Origin: SZAS-103 sp038216155
Lineage (GTDB): Bacteria; Pseudomonadota; Gammaproteobacteria; Xanthomonadales; Xanthomonadaceae
Length of the DNA stretch: 64,000 nt
Direction: 5' to 3'
NCBI GenBank assembly: GCA_038216155.1
Contig: JBBQQH010000003.1
Span: 1 to 64,000, forward strand
The stretch's first letter is position 1. Each line of letters opens with the position of its first letter. The position numbers and the translations under genes are program-made. This document shows, piece by piece, positions 33,991 through 44,431 of the stretch. The notes under the pieces were generated by a model. It had not been told where the DNA came from, made no database searches, and saw nothing but the letters and a program-made list of their open reading frames with translations.

Positions 33991-34356
33991 TTACTTCGGC
34001 AGCATTTCCTTGATCACGGCTTCCAGCTGCGATTCCTCGAACGGCTTGGTGATGTAGGCCTTTGCGCCTTGGCGCATGCCCCACACTTTGTCGGTTTCCT
34101 GATCCTTGGTGGTGACCAGCACCACCGGAATATGCGCTGTTGTCGGCTCCTTGGAAATGAAGCGAGTGGCCTGAAACCCGTTGAGGTTGGGCATCACCAC
34201 ATCCATCAGGATCAGCTCAGGCAATTCCTTCTTCGCCGCAGCTACACCGGCCGCGCCATCCTCGGCGGTGACCACGCTGTGGCCGAGCTTCTCAACGATG
34301 CGTTTCATGCCCAGCAACTGGGACGGGGAATCGTCAACGATCAGGATGCGGGCCAT
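33991..34356 (-). CDS. pilH: Single-domain response regulator, PilH type
   Basis: CheY-like receiver of 121 aa with no output domain. Phospho-acceptor Asp is D52 (LILMDVVMPNLNG), the acidic pair is D8/D9 (ILIVDDSPSQ), and the switch Thr and Lys are in VVLVTTKDQ and AYITKPFEESQ. The start MARILIVDDSPSQLLGMKRI and the end closely match PilH of twitching-motility chemosensory systems. pilG, pilI and pilJ are not adjacent, so assignment to the Pil-Chp pathway rests on sequence only. It sits directly upstream of the HD-GYP gene on the same strand, so the two may be co-transcribed. Confidence 0.85.
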   Translation of the reverse strand: MARILIVDDSPSQLLGMKRIVEKLGHSVVTAEDGAAGVAAAKKELPELILMDVVMPNLNGFQATRFISKEPTTAHIPVVLVTTKDQETDKVWGMRQGAKAYITKPFEESQLEAVIKEMLPK

Positions 34357-34461
34357 GTCAACCTCGGCTGGATGTCTGGGCCATTGTAGCCGTGTCGGGG
34401 GGCTTGTCCATCGCCGTGTTGCAGCAGTGTTCGAGCGTGACGTACCTCACGAAAAACACGC

Positions 34462-35457
<996 letters not shown>

Positions 35458-35644
35458 CGGAGATCCTCAGCCACAGAAGAGGTCAGGTTCGCATGCATTA
35501 TCGCAGGCCGGCTGGATGCAGACTGACGCAGCTCTGGAGGCCATTTTACGTGTGCGCTGACGCCGAGCGGATACGGCGCGGTATCAATCGCGGCTAGGGG
35601 CTGGAACAACCGTGTTTCACGATATTGGATTTCGCAGGCTGCGC

Positions 35645-35670
35645 AAAAAAAAAGGCGGCCGAAGCCGCCT
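35645..35670 (-). terminator. Intrinsic terminator of dcp
   Basis: Read on the minus strand, AGGCGGC-TTCG-GCCGCCT (35670-35653) is a perfect 7-bp stem with a UUCG tetraloop followed by a run of nine T (35653-35645). It lies 38 bases after the dcp stop codon. Confidence 0.93.
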
Positions 35671-35708
35671 GTCGTGTGCCATCGTGATGCCGCGCAGCAG
35701 CCAGCAAC

Positions 35709-37916
35709 TCAGTGCTTGGCAGGCTCAGCCGGTGCTTCCGCCAAGCCCTTCTTTTCAAGATACGGCTCGACGCTCGGCTCCTTGCCGCGGAAGTCCAGAT
35801 ACAACTGGTGCGCATCCTTGGTGCCGCCGCGCGAGAGCACGGTGTCCTCGTAATGCTGGCCGTTCTCGCGGGTCATGCCGCCGTGTTCCTTGAACCACCC
35901 GAACGCGTCTTGCGCCAGCACCGCGGTCCATAGGTAGGCGTAATAGCCAGCCGAGTAACCGCCGCTCCAGATGTGCTGGAAATAGGTGTTGCGGTAGCGC
36001 GGAGGCACCTGCTCCACGGCGACGCCGTACTTCTTCAGTGCCTGCGTCTCGAAGGTGTCGGCATCCTGGCGCGGGGCATCGGCCGGCAGTTCGTGCCAAG
36101 CCATGTCGAGCAGCGCAGCGGCGACGTATTCAGTGGTCGCATAGCCCTGATTGAAGGTGCCGGACTTCTTGATCTTCGCAACCAGCTCGGCTGGCATCGG
36201 CTCTCCAGTCTTGTAGTGCTTGGCGTAGTTGGCGAATACGGTCGGTTCCATCGCCCAGTTCTCGTTGAACTGCGACGGAAACTCGACGAAGTCGCGCGGC
36301 GTGCTGGCGCCCGAAAACAACGGGTATTTCGTCTTCGACAGCATGCCGTGCAGCCCGTGGCCAAATTCGTGGAACATCGTGGTCACGTCATCGAAGCTGA
36401 TCAGCGCAGGCTGGCCGGCGGCCGGCTTGGTGAAGTTCTCCACGTTCAAAACGACCGGGCGCTGGCCCAGCAGGTCGCTTTGGTCGACAAAGGTGTCCAT
36501 CCAAGCGCCGCCGTGCTTGCTGTCGCGCGCGTACGGATCGAAATAGAACAGCGCCATCGACTTGCCTTGCGGATCGAACACCTCGAACACGCGCACGTCT
36601 GGGTTGTAGACAGGCAGGTCGTGGCGCTCCTTGAAGGTCAATCCATAGAGTTTGTTCGCGGCGAAGAACACGCCGTCGTTGAGCACGCGGTTGATTTCAA
36701 AGTACGGCTTGATCTGCGCTTCGTCGAGATCGTACTCAGCCTTGCGCACTTGCTCGGCGTAGAAGTCCCAGTCCCACGGTTGCAGCTTGAAGCTCGCGGT
36801 GTTGTTCTTTTTCGCGACCAGGTCTATCTGCTGCTGGATGCGCACCGCCTCGGCCTTGGCTTTTGCGACCGCTGGCGCGGCGACGCGCGTCATCAAGTCA
36901 ATCGCGGCTTTCGGCGTCTTCGCCATCTGGTCTTCCAGCTGGTACGAGGCGAAGTTATCGTAGCCCAGCAGCTTCGCGCGCTGGGCGCGGATCTGCGCCA
37001 TTTCTGAAATGATCGCGCGGTTGTCGTTCGGGCCATCGGTATCGCTGCGGCTGATCGAAGCCTTGAACACCTTCTCGCGCAAGGAACGATTTTTCAGCGA
37101 AGCCAGCACCGGCTGGGTTGTCGTGTTCTGCAGCGGCAACAGATACTTGCCGTCCATGTTGCGACCCTTGGCCGCATCGGCGGCGGCTGCAATCTCGGCA
37201 TCACTCAAGCCATCGAGGTCGGCTTTGTTGTCGACGATCACGGCGCCGCCGGCGGTTGAGGCCAGCACGTTCTTGCCAAACTGGGTGGACAACGTGGCGA
37301 GACGCTCGTTCATCGCCTTGATCTTGGTCTTGTCCGCGTCGTTGAGCAGCGCGCCCTCATGCACGAACGAGTCGTAATAACGCTCGACCAAGTGGTCGGA
37401 TTCGGGATCCAGCTTGAGTTGCGCGCGCTGGTCGTAGATCGCCTTGACCCGTGCGAACAACTTCGGATTGAGCGTGACCGAATCCTGGTGCTGCGACAGC
37501 TTCGGCGCCATCACCTCTTCGATCTTCAAGATAGCATCGTTGCTGCTGGACTGGCTGAGGTTGTAGAACACCTTCAATGTGCGCGTGAGCAGCAAACCGC
37601 TGCGCTCCATCGCGACGATCGTGTTCTCGAATGTGGGTGGCTTTGGATTGTTCGCAATCGCCGCGACTTCCTTGCTGTGCTCTGCCATTCCCGCTTCGAT
37701 CGCAGCGGTGTAATCACTGTCCTTGATCTTGTCGAATGCTGGCGCCAGGTATTGCAACTTGCTCGGCGCGGCGAACGGATTGGCGGCGGTCATCGCGACG
37801 TGCATGGCGGGCTTGTCGATCGGTTTGGTCATGGCGTGGGCGGCGCACGTCGTGGCAGAAACGCCTAGCGCGGCGGCGATCATCAACGGCAGGAGACGGG
37901 GCAGGGTGGTTGGCAT
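35709..37916 (-). CDS. dcp: Peptidyl-dipeptidase Dcp (M3 metallopeptidase)
   Basis: Zinc peptidase that removes C-terminal dipeptides, 735 aa. The signal peptide (LPRLLPLMIAAALGVSATTC) predicts a periplasmic, possibly lipid-anchored enzyme. The M3 signature is intact: TMFHEFGHGLHGMLSKTKYP with the HExxH zinc motif and the downstream third ligand region. Other family segments are AHGGAWMDTFVDQSDL-like at residues 470-490 and NLSQSSSNDAILKIEEVMAP near the start. It is a single gene with its own terminator. Oligopeptidase A is the close alternative, but it is cytoplasmic. Confidence 0.92.
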   Translation of the reverse strand: MPTTLPRLLPLMIAAALGVSATTCAAHAMTKPIDKPAMHVAMTAANPFAAPSKLQYLAPAFDKIKDSDYTAAIEAGMAEHSKEVAAIANNPKPPTFENTIVAMERSGLLLTRTLKVFYNLSQSSSNDAILKIEEVMAPKLSQHQDSVTLNPKLFARVKAIYDQRAQLKLDPESDHLVERYYDSFVHEGALLNDADKTKIKAMNERLATLSTQFGKNVLASTAGGAVIVDNKADLDGLSDAEIAAAADAAKGRNMDGKYLLPLQNTTTQPVLASLKNRSLREKVFKASISRSDTDGPNDNRAIISEMAQIRAQRAKLLGYDNFASYQLEDQMAKTPKAAIDLMTRVAAPAVAKAKAEAVRIQQQIDLVAKKNNTASFKLQPWDWDFYAEQVRKAEYDLDEAQIKPYFEINRVLNDGVFFAANKLYGLTFKERHDLPVYNPDVRVFEVFDPQGKSMALFYFDPYARDSKHGGAWMDTFVDQSDLLGQRPVVLNVENFTKPAAGQPALISFDDVTTMFHEFGHGLHGMLSKTKYPLFSGASTPRDFVEFPSQFNENWAMEPTVFANYAKHYKTGEPMPAELVAKIKKSGTFNQGYATTEYVAAALLDMAWHELPADAPRQDADTFETQALKKYGVAVEQVPPRYRNTYFQHIWSGGYSAGYYAYLWTAVLAQDAFGWFKEHGGMTRENGQHYEDTVLSRGGTKDAHQLYLDFRGKEPSVEPYLEKKGLAEAPAEPAKH

Positions 37917-38108
37917 GGAATGCGATCCTCGGGAAGTGGGCTGGGCGCAACAAGCGCAGCGAATTAACCCTCCTATGATAAGGGGTGGGCCTTAACCGGG
38001 CCAATGTGACTTTTGGCAGGGGTGCGATAGGGCATCAACCTATCAAGTCCGATATTCAATTAGTCCACGCAGTGGTCGATCAATGGCAATGGACGATTGC
38101 GCGAATTC

Positions 38109-38387
38109 CTAGGTTGCTGGGACCGCCGTCCGAGACAAGCGTATTCGTCTCAGTGAATAGTTTTTCTTGCACAAGTGAAAAGCGAATTGGTTGAGATGCT
38201 TATGTAATGCACCGGTGCGCATGCCCGGGCTTCCATCGTAAGAAATTTGATAGACCTGGTCGGAAATCGCGACACTTGAATAGCCTTGGTTGCGAAACGA
38301 TGCGCGAGACAAGTCACGGGCTCCACTACAACCTTCCAAAATCGCGCAGAGTAGGAGAAGGGGAAGTTTGTGGACTAGGGCGCGCAC
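38109..38387 (-). CDS. Small putative lipoprotein, possibly truncated
   Basis: Open frame of 92 aa with a GTG start eight bases after the lpd stop. A hydrophobic leader ends in LLCAILEGCSGARD, a fair lipobox (L-E-G-C). The segment GYSSVAISDQVYQISYDGS recalls the CC0125/CC1285-type lipoproteins (GYS..., then a V/F-x-V-x-F/Y-x-G stretch), but the second half is shorter and ends raggedly. GC is low here (26 of 60 in 38161-38220), unlike the flanking lpd and dcp genes. It could be a decayed or recently acquired gene. Evidence is limited to the leader and the family-like segment. Confidence 0.45.
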   Translation of the reverse strand: MRALVHKLPLLLLCAILEGCSGARDLSRASFRNQGYSSVAISDQVYQISYDGSPGMRTGALHKHLNQFAFHLCKKNYSLRRIRLSRTAVPAT

Positions 38388-38394
38388 GGTCGCA

Positions 38395-39822
38395 TCAATT
38401 CGCCTTGTGAATCGCCCGTTTGCCTACCGAGAGCGCGGCTTCGTGAACCGCTTCACTCAGTGTTGGGTGCGCGTGGCAGATACGGGCAAGGTCGTCGGCG
38501 GAGCCTTTGAATTCCATCGCCAGCACGCCTTCGTGCACCAGCTCGGACACATTGGCGCCGCACAGGTGCATGCCGAGGATGCGGTCGGTGTCGGCGTGTG
38601 CGATCACCTTGACCAAGCCAGCCGGTTCGTTCATTGCGACTGCGCGACCAATCGCGGCAAACGGGAAGCTGCCGACTTTGTACGGGATTCCGGCGGCTTT
38701 CAACTCGGTTTCGGTCTTGCCAACCCAGGCGATTTCTGGCTCGGTGTAGATCACCCAAGGCACGGTGTCGAGGTTGACGTGGCCTGGCAGGCCGGCGATC
38801 AATTCGGCCACCGCGACGCCTTCCTCGCTAGCCTTGTGCGCCAGCATTGGCCCGCGTACGCAATCGCCGATTGCCCACACGCCATCGGCACCGGTGTGGC
38901 AGTGTTCGTCGACTATCACGCGGCCACGGTCATCCAGTTGCACGCCGGTGCCGTCCGCCAGCAATCCCTTGGTCGCCGCGCGACGACCGACCGATACCAG
39001 CAATTTGTCGACGGTTATGGTCTGCTCACCCTTGTCGTCGCTGTAGGTGACGAGTAGTTCGTCACCCTTGGCGTCGACCTTCGACACTTTCGCGCCCAGG
39101 CGGATGTCGAGCTTTTGTTTCTTGAATTCGCGCGCCGCCGCTTTGGCGATATCGGCATCCACGGCGCCGAGGAATTCCGGCAAGGCTTCGAGGATGGTGA
39201 CTTCGCTGCCGAGGCGATTCCACACACTGCCCAGCTCGAGTCCGATCACGCCAGCGCCGATCACGCCGAGGCGCTTGGGCACGGCTTCGAAATCGAGCGC
39301 GCCTTCATTGTCGACAATCGTCTTGCCATTGAACTTCGCAAATGGAAGTTCAATCGGAACCGAACCAACGGCAATGATGACGTTGGTTGCTTTGAGTTCG
39401 GTCGTACTGCCGTCGCCGCCCTTGATCTTCACCACGCGATCGGGATGAAGCGTGGCGAATCCGGCAAACGCGGTGATCTTGTTGGCTTTGAACAAGCTGG
39501 CGATGCCGCCGGTGAATTGCTTCACGATCTTGTCTTTGCGACCGATCATGACGCCAACATCCATCGCCGGGTTGTCCGCCGAGATGCCGTGGTCCGCGAA
39601 CATGTGCGTGAGGTTGTGGAACTGGCGCGAGGAATCGAGCAGCGCCTTGGACGGAATGCAGCCCACGCGCAGGCAGGTGCCGCCGAGCGCAGGCTTGCCA
39701 TCCTTGCCCAGCGCATCGTCGATGCACGCGGTTTTCAAACCCAGTTGCGCCGCACGAATGGCCGCGACGTAGCCGCCGGGTCCGCCGCCGATTACTACAA
39801 CATCGAATTGTTCGCTCATCAT
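38395..39822 (-). CDS. lpd: Dihydrolipoyl dehydrogenase (E3)
   Basis: FAD enzyme that reoxidises the lipoyl groups of the 2-oxoglutarate and related dehydrogenase complexes with NAD+, 475 aa. The FAD-binding GGGPGGYVAAIRAAQLGL, the redox-active disulfide in GGTCLRVGCIPSKALL, the NAD-binding GAGVIGLELGSVWNRLGSEV and the C-terminal His-Glu pair (CHAHPTLSEAVHEAAL) are all present. ATG codons at 39822 and 39819 both follow AGGA; the second has the better spacing. It is the last gene of the sucA-sucB-lpd cluster, separated from sucB by a palindromic element. Confidence 0.96.
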   Translation of the reverse strand: MMSEQFDVVVIGGGPGGYVAAIRAAQLGLKTACIDDALGKDGKPALGGTCLRVGCIPSKALLDSSRQFHNLTHMFADHGISADNPAMDVGVMIGRKDKIVKQFTGGIASLFKANKITAFAGFATLHPDRVVKIKGGDGSTTELKATNVIIAVGSVPIELPFAKFNGKTIVDNEGALDFEAVPKRLGVIGAGVIGLELGSVWNRLGSEVTILEALPEFLGAVDADIAKAAAREFKKQKLDIRLGAKVSKVDAKGDELLVTYSDDKGEQTITVDKLLVSVGRRAATKGLLADGTGVQLDDRGRVIVDEHCHTGADGVWAIGDCVRGPMLAHKASEEGVAVAELIAGLPGHVNLDTVPWVIYTEPEIAWVGKTETELKAAGIPYKVGSFPFAAIGRAVAMNEPAGLVKVIAHADTDRILGMHLCGANVSELVHEGVLAMEFKGSADDLARICHAHPTLSEAVHEAALSVGKRAIHKAN

Positions 39823-39840
39823 TTGTTCCTGGTTGCATAC

Positions 39841-39951
39841 CCTTCACCCACTGGGAGAAGGTGCCCGAAGGGCGGATGAGGGGCTGAGGTTGACCAGAAA
39901 TTTTTTCCTTCGGTCGCCCCTCGCCCCAACCCCTCTCCCGGTGCGAGAGGG
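39841..39951. repeat. Intergenic palindromic element between lpd and sucB
   Basis: Contains three small hairpins: CCTTCACCC/GGGAGAAGG at 39841-39861 with one mismatch, GCCC-GAA-GGGC just after it, and CCCTCTC/GAGAGGG at 39931-39951. C/T-rich and G/A-rich strands alternate (CGCCCCTCGCCCCAACCCCT). It resembles the dispersed intergenic repeats of Xanthomonadales genomes. It lies within the suc cluster, where it could affect read-through or mRNA ends; no T-run follows the stems. Confidence 0.6.
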
Positions 39952-39960
39952 ACTTGATCA

Positions 39961-41217
<1,257 letters not shown>

Positions 41218-41286
41218 GAAGATGTCCTGTCAGATGTGAGAATCACGATCGCAAACATTGGCAACCGCCAGATTGTTTCAGCAGAT

Positions 41287-44142
41287 TCATTCGCCGGCCG
41301 CATCGCCGTTCAAATTTCCAGCCAGCGCATCCTCGACCAGCTTGGCTTGCTCGGCTTGGTGCGTAGACAGATGGCCGCAGGCAGGTGCGGGTGAGCGCAT
41401 CCGGCCGGCGTAATGCAACGACTGCCCGGATTGCAGGCAGCGCATCAGGTGATGCTGAATCTGATACCACGCGCCCTGGTTCATGGGTTCTTCCTGGCAC
41501 CAGACCAAGTCCTTGGCGCTGGCGAAACGCATGAGTTCGGCCGCCAATTCGCTGCGCGGGAATGGGAACAACTGCTCCACGCGCACCAGTGCCACGTTGG
41601 TCAACTTGCGCTTGGTTTGTTCTTCGAGAAGGTCGTAATACACCTTGCCCGAACAGGCCACCACGCGCGTGACCTGTTTTGAGCCGGCGACACTATCAGG
41701 GATAAGGTTCTGGAATCCGCCCGAGGCCAGTTCGTCAAGGGTTGAAATCGCCAGCTTGTGCCGCAGCAGCGATTTTGGCGTCATCACGATCAGCGGCTTG
41801 CGGGTGGCGCGTTTCATCTGTCGGCGGATCAGATGAAACATCTGCGCCGGCGTAGTCGGCACGCACACTTGCATGTTGTCGAGCGCGCACAGTTGCAGGA
41901 AGCGCTCGATCCGCGCTGAGGAATGTTCCGGCCCCTGACCTTCGTAACCATGCGGCAGGAACATCGCCAGCCCGCAAAGGCGATCCCATTTCGATTCGCC
42001 GGAACTGATGAACTGATCGATCACCACCTGCGCGCCGTTGGCGAAATCGCCAAATTGCGCTTCCCAGATATCCAGCGTGGTCGGGTCAGCACTCGCGTAA
42101 CCGTATTCAAATGCGAGCACGGCTTCTTCGCTCAGCAGCGAATCCACGATGGTGACGTTGTCCGGATCAGCCGCGATATCGGCCAGCGGAAGATAATCGG
42201 CACCGCCGTTCTGATCGTGCAGCACTGCGTGTCGGTGGAAGAAGGTGCCGCGTCCGGAATCCTGCCCGACCAGCCGCAATTTGTAGCCGTCCTTGAGCAG
42301 GCTGGCGTAGGCCAGATTTTCGGCAAAACCCCAGTCCGCAGGCTGCTTGCCGGCTGCCATCTCGCGGCGCGTCTCGTAAATCTTGGCCACGCGCGCGTGC
42401 AGGGTGACGTTGTCGGGAATCGTGTTGATCTGCTCGGCCAGTACATCCAGCGTCTTGCGCGGCACGCCGGTGTCGACCGCGTCAAACAACGTACCTTTTA
42501 CGTATGGCGACCAGTCGATGCCGAAGCTTTCCACCGGCGCCTGCAAGTCGGTGGTCAGCGCCCCGGTTTCGAGTTTGTCGCGGTACTCGTCCATCATTTG
42601 TTTGACGGCGGCCTCGTCGAGAACGCCTTCAGCCACCAGTCGCTGCGCATACAGCTCGCGCGTCGTCTTGTGCGCGCGAATCGCCTGATACATGACAGGT
42701 TGTGTGGCGGCCGGCTCGTCGGCCTCGTTGTGGCCGTGGCGGCGATAACAGACCAGATCGATCACCACGTCGCGGTTGAATTCCTGGCGGTAATCGAATG
42801 CCAGTTTGGTGCAGAACACCACGGCTTCGGGATCGTCCGCATTCACGTGCAGGATCGGCGCGCCGACCATCTTCGCCACGTCGGTGCAATACAGCGTCGA
42901 GCGTGCATCGTCTGGCCGGCTGGTGGTGAAGCCGATCTGGTTGTTGATCACCACGTGCACACTGCCGCCGACCGCGAAACCGCGCGCCTGCGACATTTGC
43001 AGCAGCTCCATGCCAACGCCTTGCCCGGCGAACGCGGCATCGCCATGCATCAATACCGGCAGCACGGCATCACGTTCCCAATCCTTGCGACGATGCTGGC
43101 GCGCCTTGACGCTGCCGGCAACGACCGGATTGACGATTTCCAGATGCGAGGGATTGAACGCCAGCGCCAGATGCAGCGGGCCGCCAGGTGTCTTCACATC
43201 GGCGCTGAAACCCAGGTGATATTTGACGTCGCCCGAATGCGCCGGATCGTCGGGATGCGCGAACTTGCCTTCGAATTCGTTGAACAACTGTTGTGGCGGC
43301 TTGCCCAGCGTGTTGACCAGCACGTTCAGGCGGCCGCGATGGGCCATGCCGACCACCATTTCCTTCACGCCGCCGGTGCCGGCGTACTGCACCAGCGCGT
43401 CCATCAGCGGGATCAGAGAATCGCCGCCTTCCAGCGAGAAGCGCTTTTGCCCAACGTACTTGGTGTGCAGGTAACGCTCCAATCCTTCGGCGGCGGTCAG
43501 GCGTTCGAGAATCTTGAGCTTCGAATCACGATCGAAATTGAAGCCGCTCGCGGCCTGTTCCAGTCGCTGATAAACCCAACGTCGCTGGTTGGCGTCGCTG
43601 ATGTGCATGAACTCGGCGCCGATGCTGGCGCTGTAGGTTCGACGCAGGATGGCCAGCAGGTCCTTCAGGCTGGTCGTCTGCGGGCCGCCTAGAAGGCCGG
43701 TTGCAAACTGACTGCCGAGATCGGCGTCGGACAATCCGTGAAACGCGAGTTCCAGATCGGGCGAGGCCGGTTTGTCGGGCACGTCGCAGCTATCGCCCAA
43801 CGCCAGCAGTCCGAGCGGGTCGAGATCGGCCACCAGATGCCCGCGCGAGCGATAGGCGGTGACCAGCTTGAGCACCGCCGCCTGTTTCTGCGCGGCGGCA
43901 TCGGGCACGCTGGAAGTGTCCGGCTGCGCGCGCCCAGCAGATTTGGCCGCCGCAAGAATGCGTGCAATGGCTGCCGAACGCGGCACGTCGCCTTGGCCGC
44001 GCAGACCGTCGAAATAAGTCTTCCAGTCCGAACCTACGCTGCGCGGATCAGCAAGGTACTGCTCGTACAGGTCTTCCACGTACGCGGCATTGCCGCCTGA
44101 AATCTGCGAGTTTTCCGAAAACTGCTTGATCAAGCTATCCAC
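41287..44142 (-). CDS. sucA: 2-oxoglutarate dehydrogenase E1
   Basis: Thiamine-diphosphate decarboxylase of the citric-acid-cycle complex, 951 aa. The N-terminal ANAAYVEDLYEQYLADP-like segment, KRFSLEGGDSLIPLMDALVQ, MAHRGRLNVLVNTLGKPP, the ThDP motif with MHGDAAFAGQGVGMELLQMS, and HGYEGQGPEHSSARIERFL are typical. The start is GTG at 44142, giving MDSLIKQFSENSQIS, which aligns with Xanthomonas SucA (MDNLLKQF-like); the frame is open 31 codons further but without homology. It leads the sucA-sucB-lpd run and is divergent from the CHASE2 gene across a 289-base gap. Confidence 0.96.
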   Translation of the reverse strand: MDSLIKQFSENSQISGGNAAYVEDLYEQYLADPRSVGSDWKTYFDGLRGQGDVPRSAAIARILAAAKSAGRAQPDTSSVPDAAAQKQAAVLKLVTAYRSRGHLVADLDPLGLLALGDSCDVPDKPASPDLELAFHGLSDADLGSQFATGLLGGPQTTSLKDLLAILRRTYSASIGAEFMHISDANQRRWVYQRLEQAASGFNFDRDSKLKILERLTAAEGLERYLHTKYVGQKRFSLEGGDSLIPLMDALVQYAGTGGVKEMVVGMAHRGRLNVLVNTLGKPPQQLFNEFEGKFAHPDDPAHSGDVKYHLGFSADVKTPGGPLHLALAFNPSHLEIVNPVVAGSVKARQHRRKDWERDAVLPVLMHGDAAFAGQGVGMELLQMSQARGFAVGGSVHVVINNQIGFTTSRPDDARSTLYCTDVAKMVGAPILHVNADDPEAVVFCTKLAFDYRQEFNRDVVIDLVCYRRHGHNEADEPAATQPVMYQAIRAHKTTRELYAQRLVAEGVLDEAAVKQMMDEYRDKLETGALTTDLQAPVESFGIDWSPYVKGTLFDAVDTGVPRKTLDVLAEQINTIPDNVTLHARVAKIYETRREMAAGKQPADWGFAENLAYASLLKDGYKLRLVGQDSGRGTFFHRHAVLHDQNGGADYLPLADIAADPDNVTIVDSLLSEEAVLAFEYGYASADPTTLDIWEAQFGDFANGAQVVIDQFISSGESKWDRLCGLAMFLPHGYEGQGPEHSSARIERFLQLCALDNMQVCVPTTPAQMFHLIRRQMKRATRKPLIVMTPKSLLRHKLAISTLDELASGGFQNLIPDSVAGSKQVTRVVACSGKVYYDLLEEQTKRKLTNVALVRVEQLFPFPRSELAAELMRFASAKDLVWCQEEPMNQGAWYQIQHHLMRCLQSGQSLHYAGRMRSPAPACGHLSTHQAEQAKLVEDALAGNLNGDAAGE

Positions 44143-44431
44143 GAAATGCGCCTGGTCCTGTAGAGGTCGCCGATTGCTCGTCGCACCGGAATACGCCCGT
44201 GCAAGGGCGGGCGGCGAGGCAGTGGCAGGACGCAAAAGTATAGCCCGCGCGAACGCTTGCTGGAACCGAGCGCGGCAGGTTCAACGGCGTTCGCGGGTAC
44301 TGACGCTGGCGCAGCGCGACCCGGCGATGCGATAGTGCGGCTCGATCCGCGCTTGGTACTAAGACGCGACGCAGCGATCGATTGTCGGCTGGGGCGGCAA
44401 GCAATCCAACTCTCAGGGGAAAGCGCGCGGC

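Noticed and set aside
44143..44235. Longer sucA start
   Set aside because: The extra residues have no likeness to SucA, while the GTG at 44142 gives the family N-terminus.
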